From: Rhabdophis nuchalis
Lineage: Eukaryota; Chordata; Lepidosauria; Squamata; Natricidae
Length of the DNA stretch: 64,000 bases
Direction of reading: 5' to 3'
Assembly: GCA_039707465.1 (NCBI GenBank)
Contig: CM077643.1
Span: 317,941,919 to 318,005,918 of the forward strand
Each line of letters begins with the position of its first letter. Position 1 is the first letter of the stretch. The translations under genes and the position numbers were made by a program. Positions 46,599-58,075 of this stretch are shown here, piece after piece. Below the pieces are notes generated by a model. It made no database searches. It saw nothing but the letters and a program-made list of their open reading frames with translations, and was not told the DNA's origin.

Positions 46599-47091
46599 CG
46601 GGTAATCCCCGAGTTACGATAGTTCACTTAGCGATTGTTTGAAGTTACAACCTAATCTCCCCCCCCAAAAAAAAGAACTTACAACCCAGTTCTGAAGTTA
46701 CAAATGTTGCAGTACCACAGCCATCGTTACATTTTGTGTTGAGATGACAAGCAGGCAAAGAAACCACAGCAGAGACTGGAGAGGAGACAGATATTCACAA
46801 GGTAAGTGACCCGGCGCAGGAGATGGGGAGCAATTGTGGGAATCCCAGGGAAGGGAACATGACAGGGTCAGGGAGGTCTTGGGTGGTCTGAAGCAAGTGG
46901 CATTTTCCATTGCTAGGCCCCCATGGTCTTCCCCACCCTGAGATACCTTATGTGCACTTAACAACCCATGCATTCGATTAGCAAATGCGTTGGCGAAAGC
47001 AGGGTATGATCGCGATTCACTTCTACGAATTCTGGAGTTATGAATGTAATTGGCAGGCTCCATTACATTCGTAAGTCGAGGACTACCACTA
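46599..47091. mobile_element. TA-target MITE (relative of the 19021 family)
   Basis: Left end cgggtaatccccgagttacg and right end ...aagtcgaggactaccacta, TA at 46597-46598 and 47092-47093. The interior is moderately GC-rich and non-coding. It seems to sit in an older LINE/SINE tail (accaatttcattgtaatttt...acaatgacaataaag) ending at the microsatellite at 47137. Confidence 0.65.
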
Positions 47092-47136
47092 TACGAATGA
47101 ACCAATTTCATTGTAATTTTAGTACAATGACAATAA

Positions 47137-48540
<1,404 letters not shown>

Positions 48541-48545
48541 TAGAT

Positions 48546-49490
48546 GTAGCCAGGCGGCCTGGGTAGCCAGGCGGCCTGGGCGAAGATCAGAGGAGCGCCC
48601 TGTCTGTGCGGTGGGGGCGACGGGCAAGCGAGCGAGCGAGCGAGCAAGGGAGCAGCGACAAGACGCCCGGAGCGGCCCGCGGCCCGGCCACGTCTCGGCG
48701 CCGGCTGGAGAGGAGGTAGGCCGGGTGCCGGAATAAAAACGAGAGGGCCGAGTTGGAGGCCGCGAAAGGCGGGAGGACCGAGTCGAGGCCGCAGACCACC
48801 AGGCCGAACATCGGGCCGAACATCAGGCAACGTGGGAGTTCGGAGCAGCCCCGATGGCCCGGGCGCGGCCCTTGTGTTAACTGGAGGTGGCCGAGTAGTG
48901 GAGGCAGGCCGGGCGCCCAGGGTGAAGACGGAGGAGGCTGGGCCGGGTGGGATGCGACCATCTGGCCGCGCGGGGATAACAGCGGCCCGCACGGCCCCCC
49001 TACCCGACCCATGTGGCCCCTATTGTGGAGGACCATGGAGAGATGGACGGTATAGAGGAACGGTCGTTACAACCGAACTGAGAGCTAATGGCTGGAAAAG
49101 CCCCACATAGCATTACAACTAGCCATGTGGCCTGTACTTTGATCCAACGGGAGAGGGGAGAGACAATCTGTGGATACAGCCTATGGACAGAGACAGTGAC
49201 TTTGCGGAGACTTAGACCATTTTCTCCGATTGGATGGGCTGATGTCCACAGATTTAATTTGATCCATCTGCTACCACCCCCTCCCTCTACCCGAACTGCC
49301 CACTGCTTTTGTATTTTGTACTTGTCCCTTTAATTAATTAATTGTCGATTTTACCATCTTTACCATCTTTTACCATTTTTACCATCTATTGTATAATGGG
49401 CCCTTATGCTCACTGTTTCAACTATGGACTTGCAGTGTATCATCTTTGGGGATTTTCCCCCCCCCCTTTTTTTAGTGCCAATGCCGTCTA
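48546..49490 (+). promoter_or_regulatory. L2 5' leader / presumed internal promoter
   Basis: Begins with a 17-bp direct duplication (tagccaggcggcctggg twice, 48546-48579), then gcgagcgagcgagcgagc and CpG-rich sequence to about 49090, then AT-richer sequence to the ATG. It behaves as a CpG island in an AT-rich region. No ORF1 with a recognisable domain was found; the small frames on both strands (up to 155 codons) look compositional. Confidence 0.6.
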
Positions 49491-52400
49491 ATGTTATCTT
49501 ATTCAAGGTCAGTTCTCCTTCGCCTGCGGGAGTCTACCCTCTCGCAGGCTTGGCCCCCTAGTTTATCACGGGCCCACCTCGAGGATGGACTTATTGCTCC
49601 TGAGAGGTGGGCGAAGCGCAAACTCGGGGGGTTTTTATTTAACTTGCTAATTCGGATTTTAGGGGGTTCCAGGGAGGAGGGTAGGGATAGTCAAGTGGGT
49701 AGACAGATGGAGATGGAAACAGCAATTAGTAGTAAGGGCCAGGATAGCAGTCGACGGCGGGAAGCGGAAGGCGAAAGGCAGGGGGATACTCGAGTCGTTC
49801 CTCAGGAGGGCATACCAATTCAGAGGGTCGTGGGGAGGGGCAGGACCGAGGGGAGACAATTTTTATCCTCCCGGTTGGTGGCACGCAGCCGTTGGTTAAA
49901 AACGGTCGGGTGCCACAACCCTCGCAGGCTAGGTGGCCAGGGAATACAGAGCCAGGGTCTGCGGCTGATGTTTTGCAACGCCAGGTCCGTTGTCAACAAA
50001 GCCCCCCTCATTAGTGACCTTGTGTCAGAGGGGGAGCCGGACCTGGTAGGAATTGCGGAGACCTGGTTGGGCCACGAGGGAGGTCATCCCCTCGTTGAAA
50101 TGTGCCCACCAGGCTACCGCGCATTTCATCAGCCGCGGGCCCTAGGCAGGGGTGGTGGGGTAGCGGTCATTATCAAGGAAGGCCTGGAGCCGAGAGAGAC
50201 CATTGTGCCGCAGACCTCCGGCTGTGAGTCCCTTTGCATGAAGTGGGGCCTAGGGAGGCAGTTGGGCTTGCTGGTTGTATACCTGGCTCCCCGCTATGTA
50301 GCAGCAGCCCTGCCCGAGCTCCTGGAGGTGATCGCCACGGTGGCAGTGGAGACCCCCAGACTTATAGTTATGGGGGACTTTAATCTGCCATCGTTGGGCG
50401 AATCATCCGCGGTAGCTCGGGAGTTCATGGCTTCCATGACGGCCATGGACCTGACCCAAGTAATTCAAGGCCCCACTCATGAGGGTGGACATACGCCGGA
50501 CCTCATCTTCGTCTCGGGCCAATGGAAGAGTGATCTGGGTACAGGGGACATAGACATCATACCCTTGTCATGGTCAGACCACTCACTTCTCCGACTCGAC
50601 TTTCCGACCGCTGCTCCCCTCCGCGGGGAGGCGGAACCAGAGTTACCAATCTGGTACCGCCCCAGGCGCTTGATGGACCCGGATGGGTTCCAGACAGCGC
50701 TTGGGCCATTTCCTGTATCCCTGACCCGCGCCCCGATGGAGGACCTCACGGCCGCATGGAATAGTGCGGCCGTGGGAGCCTTGGATCGGGTCGCGCCCTT
50801 GCGGCCTCTCTCGCGGCGGCGAACCACCCTGGCTCCTTGGTTTACTGAGGGGCTGCGGGTGATGAAACGCCGCAAGAGATGCCTAGAGAGAAGATGGAGG
50901 GCTAGCCGCTCTGAATCTGACCGGACACAGGTGAGAGCCCATTTACGGACTTACATTGTGGCGCTGAGGGTGGCCAAACGTCATCATTGCGCCACCCTCA
51001 TAGCATCCGCAGAAAACCGCCCTGCCGCCCTGTTTAGGGTGACCCGTTCCCTCCTTCAACAGAGGGAGCGGGAAGCCCCGTTACAGGGTAGGGCAGAGGA
51101 ATTTGTGATTTTTCTGCAGGAGAAAACCGCCCAGATACAGAGTGAGCTAGCCACCATTCATGGCCCAGTGGGATGCCACGAGGGAGATCTTGTTTGGGAG
51201 GAGTTTGACCCCGTTACTTCCGAGGATATGGACAGGTTACGTGGGCGACTGCGAGCCACCACATGTTCATTGGACCCGTGCCCCTCCTGGCTTGTACTGG
51301 CATCCTGGGAGGTGACACGAGGCTGGCTCCAAGAGGTTATCAACGCATCCTTGAGTGAGGGTTCCCTGCCTGCCTCCCTAAAAGAGGCTATGGTGAGGCC
51401 CCTCCTCAAGAAGCCCTCTTTGGACCCAGCTCTTTTGAACAACTACCGTCCAGTCTCCAACCTTCCCTTCTTGGCGAAGGTTGTTGAGAGTGTGGTGGCA
51501 CAACAGTTTCCCCGTCACCTGGAGGAAGTTGACTATCTAGATCCGCGCCAGTCCGGCTTTCGGCCCGGGCATAGCACCGAGACGGCATTGGTCGCGTTGG
51601 TAGATGATCTCTGGAGGGCCAGAGATGGGGGATGTTCTTCCATCCTGGTCCTATTAGACCTCTCAGCGGCTTTCGATACCATCGACCATGGTATCTTATT
51701 GCATCGGCTGGGGGGGTTGGGGGTGGGAGGCACCGTGTTGCGGTGGTTCTCCTCCTACCTCTCTGGCCGATCGCAATTTGTGCGTGCAGGAGAGCAGAGG
51801 TCGACCCCGAGACCACTCACATGTGGAGTGCCTCAGGGGTCGGTCCTCTCGCCTCTCCTGTTTAACGCATATATGAAGCCGCTGGGTGAGATCATCCGTG
51901 GTTTTGGGGTAGAGTACCACCTGTACGCTGACGACACCCAGCTGTACATATCTACCCCAAACCACCCCAACGATGCCGTAGCGGTGATGTGCCAGTGCCT
52001 GGAAGCCGTGCGGATCTGGATGGGAAGTAACGGACTTAGGCTCAACCCGACCAAGACCGAGTGGCTGTGGTTTCCGGCTGCCCGATTCAACCAGCTTTCT
52101 CCAACGCTGGCCATAGGGGGCGAACATCTTGCCCCTGTGGATGGGGCGCGCAATTTGGGTGTCCTCCTGGATACCCGGCTGTCTATGGAAGAGCAAGTGA
52201 CAGCCGTGGCCAGGAGGGCGTTTTACCAGGTTTGCCTGGTTCGCCAATTGCGCCCCCTATTGGATCGGGACGCCCTTCGCACAGTCACTCATGCCCTCGT
52301 GACATCCCGACTGGACTATTGTAACTCTCTCTACATGGGGCTCCCCTTGAGGTGCACCCGGAGGCTTCAGTTAGTTCAGAATGCAGCCGCGCGAGCAATT

Positions 52401-52772
52401 ATGGGCACCTCTAGATTTGCCCATGTAACACCGCTCTTGCGCGAGCTGCACTGGCTACCTGTCGTCTTCCGGGTGCGCTTCAAGGTGTTAGTCATCATCT
52501 TCAAAGCGCTCCATGGCTCGGGACCTAGCTATCTGCGAGATCGGATCCTGCCCCACACATCCTCACGACCGATTCGCTCCCACAGAGAGGGGCTTCTCCG
52601 GGTGCCGTCCACTAGACTTTGTCAGCGGGCGACGCCCAGGGGAAGGGCGCTCTCTGTGGCGGGCCCGGCCCTCTGGAACGACCTTCCCCCTGATATTAGA
52701 ACGACCACCGACCTCCGCTCCTTCCGTGTAAAACTGAAGACCCATCTCTTTCGACTGGCCGGCCTTGAATAG
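49491..52772 (+). CDS. L2 ORF2: endonuclease / reverse transcriptase, intact
   Basis: 1093 codons with no stop from ATG 49491. Residues 1-157 are a basic region of unknown role, collinear with the copy at 15006-13605 and so probably coding. Endonuclease about 158-385: MFCNARSVVNK (160 on), GIAETWLGHEGG, GRGGGVAVI, MGDFN (294-298), WSDHSLL (361 on). Reverse transcriptase about 600-870: VRPLLKKPSLDPALL, SGFRPGHSTETALVAL, LLDLSAAFDTIDH with metal-binding Asp723, CGVPQGSVLSPLLFN, and YADD at 812-815. The C-terminal region (SRLDYCNSLYMGLP, LQLVQNAAARAIMG, LRELHWLPVVFRVRF) is characteristic of L2 rather than CR1. The enzyme nicks DNA and reverse-transcribes its own RNA at the nick. All catalytic motifs are intact, so activity is possible. 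Confidence 0.93.
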   Translation: MLSYSRSVLLRLRESTLSQAWPPSLSRAHLEDGLIAPERWAKRKLGGFLFNLLIRILGGSREEGRDSQVGRQMEMETAISSKGQDSSRRREAEGERQGDTRVVPQEGIPIQRVVGRGRTEGRQFLSSRLVARSRWLKTVGCHNPRRLGGQGIQSQGLRLMFCNARSVVNKAPLISDLVSEGEPDLVGIAETWLGHEGGHPLVEMCPPGYRAFHQPRALGRGGGVAVIIKEGLEPRETIVPQTSGCESLCMKWGLGRQLGLLVVYLAPRYVAAALPELLEVIATVAVETPRLIVMGDFNLPSLGESSAVAREFMASMTAMDLTQVIQGPTHEGGHTPDLIFVSGQWKSDLGTGDIDIIPLSWSDHSLLRLDFPTAAPLRGEAEPELPIWYRPRRLMDPDGFQTALGPFPVSLTRAPMEDLTAAWNSAAVGALDRVAPLRPLSRRRTTLAPWFTEGLRVMKRRKRCLERRWRASRSESDRTQVRAHLRTYIVALRVAKRHHCATLIASAENRPAALFRVTRSLLQQREREAPLQGRAEEFVIFLQEKTAQIQSELATIHGPVGCHEGDLVWEEFDPVTSEDMDRLRGRLRATTCSLDPCPSWLVLASWEVTRGWLQEVINASLSEGSLPASLKEAMVRPLLKKPSLDPALLNNYRPVSNLPFLAKVVESVVAQQFPRHLEEVDYLDPRQSGFRPGHSTETALVALVDDLWRARDGGCSSILVLLDLSAAFDTIDHGILLHRLGGLGVGGTVLRWFSSYLSGRSQFVRAGEQRSTPRPLTCGVPQGSVLSPLLFNAYMKPLGEIIRGFGVEYHLYADDTQLYISTPNHPNDAVAVMCQCLEAVRIWMGSNGLRLNPTKTEWLWFPAARFNQLSPTLAIGGEHLAPVDGARNLGVLLDTRLSMEEQVTAVARRAFYQVCLVRQLRPLLDRDALRTVTHALVTSRLDYCNSLYMGLPLRCTRRLQLVQNAAARAIMGTSRFAHVTPLLRELHWLPVVFRVRFKVLVIIFKALHGSGPSYLRDRILPHTSSRPIRSHREGLLRVPSTRLCQRATPRGRALSVAGPALWNDLPPDIRTTTDLRSFRVKLKTHLFRLAGLE

Positions 52773-52991
52773 TTCTCTCTGTCTTTTAACGATAAATTTT
52801 AATGGGTTTTTTAATTGTATTTTTAGCACGGGTAATTTATTTAATTCTATTTTAGTAATGTTTGTATTATTGTATATTGTTTTAATTATGCCTGTGCACC
52901 GCCCCGGGTCCCTGTGGGGAGAGGGTGCGGTTAATAAATTCTAATTTATTATTAATTTATTATTATAGTATGTATATCCATCCATCATCCG

Positions 52992-52997
<6 letters not shown>

Positions 52998-53075
<78 letters not shown>

Positions 53076-53108
53076 ACCTACCTATCTACCTACCTACCTA
53101 CCTACCTA
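52998..53108. repeat. (CCTG)n then (CCTA)n microsatellite
   Basis: About 19 CCTG units followed by about 9 CCTA-type units, ending at the left border of a MITE. Confidence 0.95.
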
Positions 53109-53338
53109 CCGTGTTTCCCTGAAAATAAAATAGGGTCTTATTTTCTTTTGACCCTCGAAATAAGCACTTGGCCTTATTTTTGGGGAAGTCTTATTATTTT
53201 TGAGGTGCAGGAGGTGGCAAGCGTGGTCACCTCATGGCTGCTGCTGTGTTGCAATATTTTTGGGGAGGGCTTATTTTAGCACTCAAAAGCCCGATTGGGC
53301 TTATTATCTGGGGAGGTCTTATTTTTGGGGAAATGGGG
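53109..53338. mobile_element. TA-target MITE (ccgtgtttccctgaaaat family)
   Basis: 230 bp; left end ccgtgtttccctgaaaataa and right end ...tatttttggggaaatgggg, TA at 53107-53108 and 53339-53340. The motif gtcttattt recurs inside in both orientations. The termini are distantly similar to the ccgtatttttcgg families. Confidence 0.75.
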
Positions 53339-53340
53339 TA

Positions 53341-54150
53341 TCTGTCTATCTCCATCCATCCATCCAGATGTTGGGCAATGAGTAGGGTGACCCAACTTCT
53401 CATCGTCAATTAGAAGCCAGCTAGGTGATACTGGCCCAGTTATTCAATTCTAAAATTGAAATTGAATCAAACATTTATCTATGAAGTTACATTGGGCCAC
53501 CATAGTAAATAATCTTTTATAATCTTCAATGAAGAGATTTCATCTTGCAGTAAATTAATTCAGCATCCCTACTACTACCACCACCATTTATCTCTTGTTC
53601 ATGGACAAGATATTGTAATTCTGCAAACTGAGATATAATAAAGTTAATTATCATTCTTTAATCAAGTGAACACATTTGATGGATTGATCGAAGATTTGTG
53701 ATTCCTTCTGGAAGAGCACTGCTAGATTCCAGCATGTCAACTAAAAGTGCAGGAAAGATGGTATAAGTTTGAGGAAATTTCTGATGATAGCTAGATAACT
53801 ACTTGTAAACATGCCTGCTGGGATATAGCAAGTCCAAGATAATGCCTGAATTATAAGTCTTCACATAGCACTGTTTCATGCTCCAAATTTCTCAGTTTTT
53901 GTATCTTACTTTTATGCCATCATGTATTTTATTTTAGATTTTATGGTTGTGGAAATTAGTGCTTTCCGAAGTCTTTTTATTGTGAACCTCTGAAAGAACT
54001 TGTCTAATATCTGAACATTAGAAATAAGAGTTTCTATAAATAAAATGTATGGCCCTGAGCCTGGTATTTTGCATGTATAAGCAATTGGCTGTTATTAAAA
54101 TATTAAATTTATCTTCTCTGAGAGATGGGTCTTTGAAGATTGAAATAAAT
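53341..54150. other. No gene recognised
   Basis: AT-rich DNA, no feature recognised. Confidence 0.5.
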
Positions 54151-54161
54151 AAATGAATATA

Positions 54162-54206
54162 TACCCTTACTGGGATTCGAACCGGGGTATGGCTATGGTA
54201 AGGGTA
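54162..54206. repeat. 10-bp inverted repeat enclosing a B-box-like core
   Basis: atacccttac (54162-54171) and gtaaggggtat-type partner gtaagggtat (54197-54206) are perfect complements. They enclose tgggattcgaaccggggtat, whose complement contains ggttcgaatcc, a perfect match to the RNA polymerase III B box on the minus strand. Lies immediately upstream of the hammerhead motif. Confidence 0.8.
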
Positions 54207-54213
54207 TGGCTAG

Positions 54214-54254
54214 CTGATGAGAGCTAAAAAGCTCGAAATAGATCTATACTAGTC
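54214..54254 (+). ncRNA. Hammerhead ribozyme motif
   Basis: Invariant core elements occur in the right order and spacing. CTGATGA is at 54214-54220. Stem II is GAGCT (54221-54225), loop AAAA, AGCTC (54230-54234), five perfect pairs. GAAA is at 54235-54238. A short stem III is TAG (54239-54241), loop ATCTATA, CTA (54249-54251). The cleavage triplet GTC is at 54252-54254, so self-cleavage would be after 54254. The short stem III fits the minimal type I hammerheads described in Penelope-like elements and retrozymes. Stem I is the weak point: the flanks ctag and tccctg do not pair continuously, so this copy may be inactive or need a partner repeat. Confidence 0.72.
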
Positions 54255-54266
54255 TCCCTGATTTAT

Positions 54267-54336
54267 TTATTGATCAGCTCAAAAACGTAACATGCGCACA
54301 CACATATATATGTTACGTTTTTGAGCTGATCAATAA
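54267..54336. repeat. Perfect 27-bp inverted repeat
   Basis: Arms 54267-54293 and 54310-54336 are exact reverse complements (core tgatcagctcaaaaacgtaa), separated by a 16-bp loop gcgcacacacatatat. It begins 12 bp after the hammerhead cleavage site and probably belongs to the same element. Confidence 0.95.
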
Positions 54337-54344
54337 CATTCTGA

Positions 54345-54450
54345 AATACAAGTAGTCCTTGACTTACAACCGGTTGTTTAGCAACTGTCCTAAGTTATGA
54401 CAGAACCCCAAAAGGTACTTACAATTCAGTTCTGAAGTTCCGATGGCTTA
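54345..54450. mobile_element. TA-MITE fragment (19021 family)
   Basis: aagtagtccttgacttacaaccgg...cagttctgaagttccgatggc matches the left part of the family at 19021-19395 and the interior of 46599-47091; the other end is missing. Confidence 0.6.
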
Positions 54451-54505
54451 TAAACATAATGGGCAGGCAAAAAACAAATACATTTTTTAAAACAAATCAA
54501 TCTTA

Positions 54506-54908
54506 CCGTATTTTTCGGACTATAAGACGAACCGGAATATAAGATACACCATGATTTTGAAGAGGTAAATTTTTTAAAAAAGTTTTTGCACTCTGCAGGC
54601 CTCCCAAACCCTTTGCATGCCTCGTTTTTTTGCAAAAAAAAAAAAAAAAGGACATGCAGAGCTTTGGGAAGTTTGTTGAGTGTTCTTAAGGGCTGGACCA
54701 CAAAAATGGCCCATTTTTTTGCTGGTTTTTGCCCTCTCCAGCCCCCAGGAGCACTTTGCAAGCCTCCCAAACCTTCTGCATGTCCATTTTTGCAAAGGGA
54801 GCAGGGTTTCGGTAGGCCAAAAATGCTGTATTCAGTCTATAAGACACACCTAGATTTTCACCCTCTTTGGGGGGGGGGGAGGTGCGTCTTATACTCTGAA
54901 AAATATGG
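54506..54908. mobile_element. TA-target MITE (ccgtatttttcgg family)
   Basis: 403 bp; left end ccgtatttttcggactataa and right end ...tatactctgaaaaatatgg, TA at 54504-54505 and 54909-54910. The internal halves are partly self-complementary (ctttgcaagcctcccaaacc and related strings). Same family as 2517-3205. Confidence 0.8.
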
Positions 54909-54959
54909 TAATCCACATATCAAATAAAGTAGTAGTCGGACTTTGCAAATAGAATATTT

Positions 54960-55300
54960 TTATTGGATAGCCTACAAAGAATTCTTAAAAGAATTGGGTA
55001 TGTTTAGCTTATGGAACGCATGGACTAGAACATGGATGTCAAACTCAAGGCCCATGGGCTGCTTAGATCTAGCCTGCAGGCTGCTCTAGAAACAGAAAAG
55101 CACTGGCCTGCGGTGCCAGAGAAAACGGAGTTCGAGAGGCCCATGCACGGACCTCCCAAGCTCTGTTTTCAGCCGCGATGACCTCCTGCAGCTCTTTGCC
55201 AGTGAAAATGGAGCTCGGGAGGGATTCACAAAACCTTCAAAGTCATTTCCAAGCCTGCAATTCTATGAAATATACACTAAACAATTAAATATAAAGTGTA
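54960..55300. mobile_element. Decayed CR1 / hAT-like remnants
   Basis: gaattgggtatgtttagctt (about 54990) resembles the CR1 ELGMFSL motif. It is followed by catggatgtcaaactcaagg (about 55030), similar to the hAT terminus at 857. No second end or duplication found. Confidence 0.35.
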
Positions 55301-56095
55301 TTTTAATGGAAAGACTAATAAATTGTATAATTACTGGAATCTACACTTTAGTTTTTGAGACAGCATTCACATTTCCAGTCCACATTTCATTTGGATTGAT
55401 ATTTGCAATGTAAAATTCTGACTTTGCTGTCATCTTGTCCAAGCAGAGTAGAGGCAAGCACTGGCAGCGATCCAGATTCGCACACAGAAGCCATCATACT
55501 TATCTACCCAAAGCTGGAGTGCTGCTTTACTGCACTCTGAGCTTTCATCTCCACTTTGCTTCAACAAGCTAATAGCTGGTTTGTCCAGCTAGAATTGTAG
55601 CAAGTGGTATTTTTCATGCATCCCCCCCACTACCCCACCATTGCAACCCTTTATCTGCTCATCACTTCCACTATGTGAGAATCATGTCTGTCTAAATAAA
55701 TAGTAGTACCAGTAGTTTAGCTCAGCATATTGCTAATCATGTTCTTATATCATTGATTAGGCTGAAATTAGTAGATTACTTCAAATTCACCATCAGTTGC
55801 AAATTGGTCTCTTTTAATCATCTGATTGTCTAAAACTGCAGAATGGCAATACGTTGAATTCAAACATATGTTTTGATATGTCTCAGATGCATTCACAGCC
55901 TCGAACTCTGCTGATTTATTGTGACTTGGCTTGATGTCACTCCACTCCACTGATTTACAATGCAAATTCATACATTTCTCAGTAAGGGACACAGCGATGG
56001 CTTTAAACACTGTCTAGGAGAAGACGTGACATCTGAATCTGTAAGTCGATTCCCATTAAAACTGAAGTTTGAAACAACCATGAATTGTTCCTCAG
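55300..56095. other. No gene recognised
   Basis: AT-rich; no feature recognised. Confidence 0.5.
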
Positions 56096-56098
56096 AGG

Positions 56099-56149
56099 CT
56101 AAAAGTAAAATGTTGTAAAGGTAAAATGTTGTAAAGGTAAAATGTTGCA
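56099..56149. repeat. 17-bp tandem triplet
   Basis: gtaaaatgttgtaaag repeated about three times with small changes. Confidence 0.9.
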
Positions 56150-56164
56150 AGAAACAATGGATGG

Positions 56165-56378
56165 AAAATAATCAAAAGAGAAGCAATCTAGAATTAAGGA
56201 GAAACTTCCTGTCAGTGAGAACAATTAACCAGTGGAATGGTTTGCCTTCAGAAGTTTTTGGGTGCTTCATTATTGGATGCTTTTAAGAAGAGACTCGACA
56301 GCCACTTGTTTGGTGTAAGATCTCCTGCTTCAGCGGGGGTTTGGACTAGAAGACCTCCAAGGTACTTTCCATTTTTCT
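56165..56378 (+). mobile_element. CR1 LINE 3' end
   Basis: Plus-strand CR1: aattaaggagaaacttcctg (RRNFL region), caattaaccagtggaatgg, then the 3' UTR gggggtttggactagaagacc and caaggtactttcc. Followed by a TCTCTG/TGTCTC low-complexity tract at 56380-56442. Confidence 0.85.
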
Positions 56379-56444
56379 GTCTCTGTCTCTCTCTGTGTCT
56401 CTCTCTGTGTCTCTGTGTCTTTCTGTCTCTCTCTCTCTGTAATG

Positions 56445-57870
56445 TATTAAATGTAGAAAAGCTAGATAGTCTTCGCAATGAATATCTCTTACAGAATCAA
56501 CTGTTCTTCTTCTAGATTCCCATTCTGCATGCCTGTGTTTAAGGCAAAACTATTCCTGCTTGATCAAGTTTCCCCAATATGGCTGAGGACGAGAATTCTG
56601 GGAGTTGCAGTCTAAGACAACTGAAAGGCATTAAACTAAGGAAAAGAGGCTTAGTCAATGCCCACTGAGGACACTGAGCCATTATAATGTTTTACATCTG
56701 TGATAAAGCTAACTTATTTATCATTTTGAAAGATTAAATGACAGCCAAGGACAATATTATTTGTACTTGCCATATCTAAAGCTTGCGCAAGTAAATCCTA
56801 AATTAATAGGCTCCTCCTAATCTTCTCCTTTATCTAATATCTTATCTTTTCTCTACAATTAAATAACTTTCATGTACAATGTTACAAGTGAAAGGCATAT
56901 AAATACCTTTTTAATAGAAGGCCTTTTCTGCAAAACCAACTAGGTAAGCCTAGTTAGAGTTCAACTCGCTTCTTTCATGCTCGTGATCAATATTCATCAC
57001 TGCAGCTTGTGAATTATTCTTGCTCCAATGTGAACGATTCGTAGATGATTGTTCTGAGAAGGTTGTGCTGTAATTGGGATCCTGCCGTTGGTCTCTGTTG
57101 CTCTCAGTCAGTCGACAGTCTCGGCTGATTACATTAATGTTTCATCTTTTATGACTCAGTGCTGCTGAACCTTTTTGTTCAAAGCAAAAGCTTGCCATTT
57201 CTGTCCTCAATTATGTTAATGTTTAGATTCATCTTGATGTGCCTTATCTGTTTTCAAATGCAGCCAGTTGCAAATTATATACTGTCAGTGGGAGAGTAGC
57301 AAAGGCCCTTCTATGCCTTAGAGAATTCTTTGAGATTTTTTTATCTTTTGTGTAGATGTCTTTTTAACTTGTGGCTAATACAGAAAAGGAATGCAGTAAA
57401 TTTTAGGGTGGGATAATAAGAAACAGAGAGAAGTGGAAATCAACAAAAGCATCCCTAAGTAACTACTGACTGCTAATTTTAATGTGTTTTCCAGAAGGAA
57501 TGCTTTGGGAATTGATTATGTGTGTATGCAAGTTAAAAAACAACAACTAAGTTCTTGGTACGTTTTGAACTCAGGTATCTGTCAAAAAAAGTGTTCTGTT
57601 TTTTTTAAAATCAGCATTCCTCAGTCTGGTACCTGTTAGGACTGAAGTTCTTAAAATTTTCACCCCAGCAAGGAACTCATCAAATTGGGTAATTCTAAGT
57701 GACAAATAAATAATTTGATCCTTACATTCATTTCTGGATAACACCTTCTAATCTAGGTATAACCTTTCCATTCTGGTTGAAATATGTACTATAAGTCATC
57801 ATGAATCTTGATACAATTCAAAGGATCCAGTAAAATCCAATTTTGGATTCCTTTTCAAACTGATATGAAA
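56445..57870. other. No gene recognised
   Basis: AT-rich; gaattctgggagttgcagtc near 56590 resembles a hAT-MITE interior but no termini are visible. Confidence 0.5.
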
Positions 57871-57871
57871 T

Positions 57872-58075
57872 AGCAATAGACCTTAAGACTTATATACTGC
57901 TCTATAGTGTTTTACAGCATTCTCTGAGCAGTTTACAACATCACAATATTACCCCCAACAATCTGGCTCCTCATTTTACCAACCTTGGAAAATGGAAGGT
58001 TTGCGTCAAGGTTGAGCCAGTAAGGATCGAACTGCTGCAATAGGCAAAGTAAGCCTGCAATATTGCATTCTAGCC
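57872..58075 (-). mobile_element. tRNA-derived squamate SINE
   Basis: Minus-strand copy of the SINE at 10268/15247: the tail aatagcaatagacc...acttatatactgc is at the left, and the tRNA-like head with complement of agcagttcgatccttact and ggctagaatgcaatattgcagg is at the right. Its head abuts a hAT-like sequence at 58076. Confidence 0.8.

Larger units (their letters stand above)
48546..52967 (+). mobile_element. Full-length L2-clade LINE
   Basis: About 4.4 kb: a GC-rich leader from about 48546, one long intact ORF (49491-52772), and an L2 3' UTR (gcaccgccccgggtccctgtgg) with a taatttatta-type tail to about 52967. It is the only copy here with a leader, and the five other large or small L2 copies are 5' truncated. 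I could not identify a target-site duplication, so the 5' boundary is judged from the abrupt change to GC-rich sequence. Confidence 0.85.

Noticed and set aside
54182..54196. tRNA gene on the minus strand based on GGTTCGAATCC
   Set aside because: Only the B box is clear; no cloverleaf, no convincing A box at tRNA spacing.
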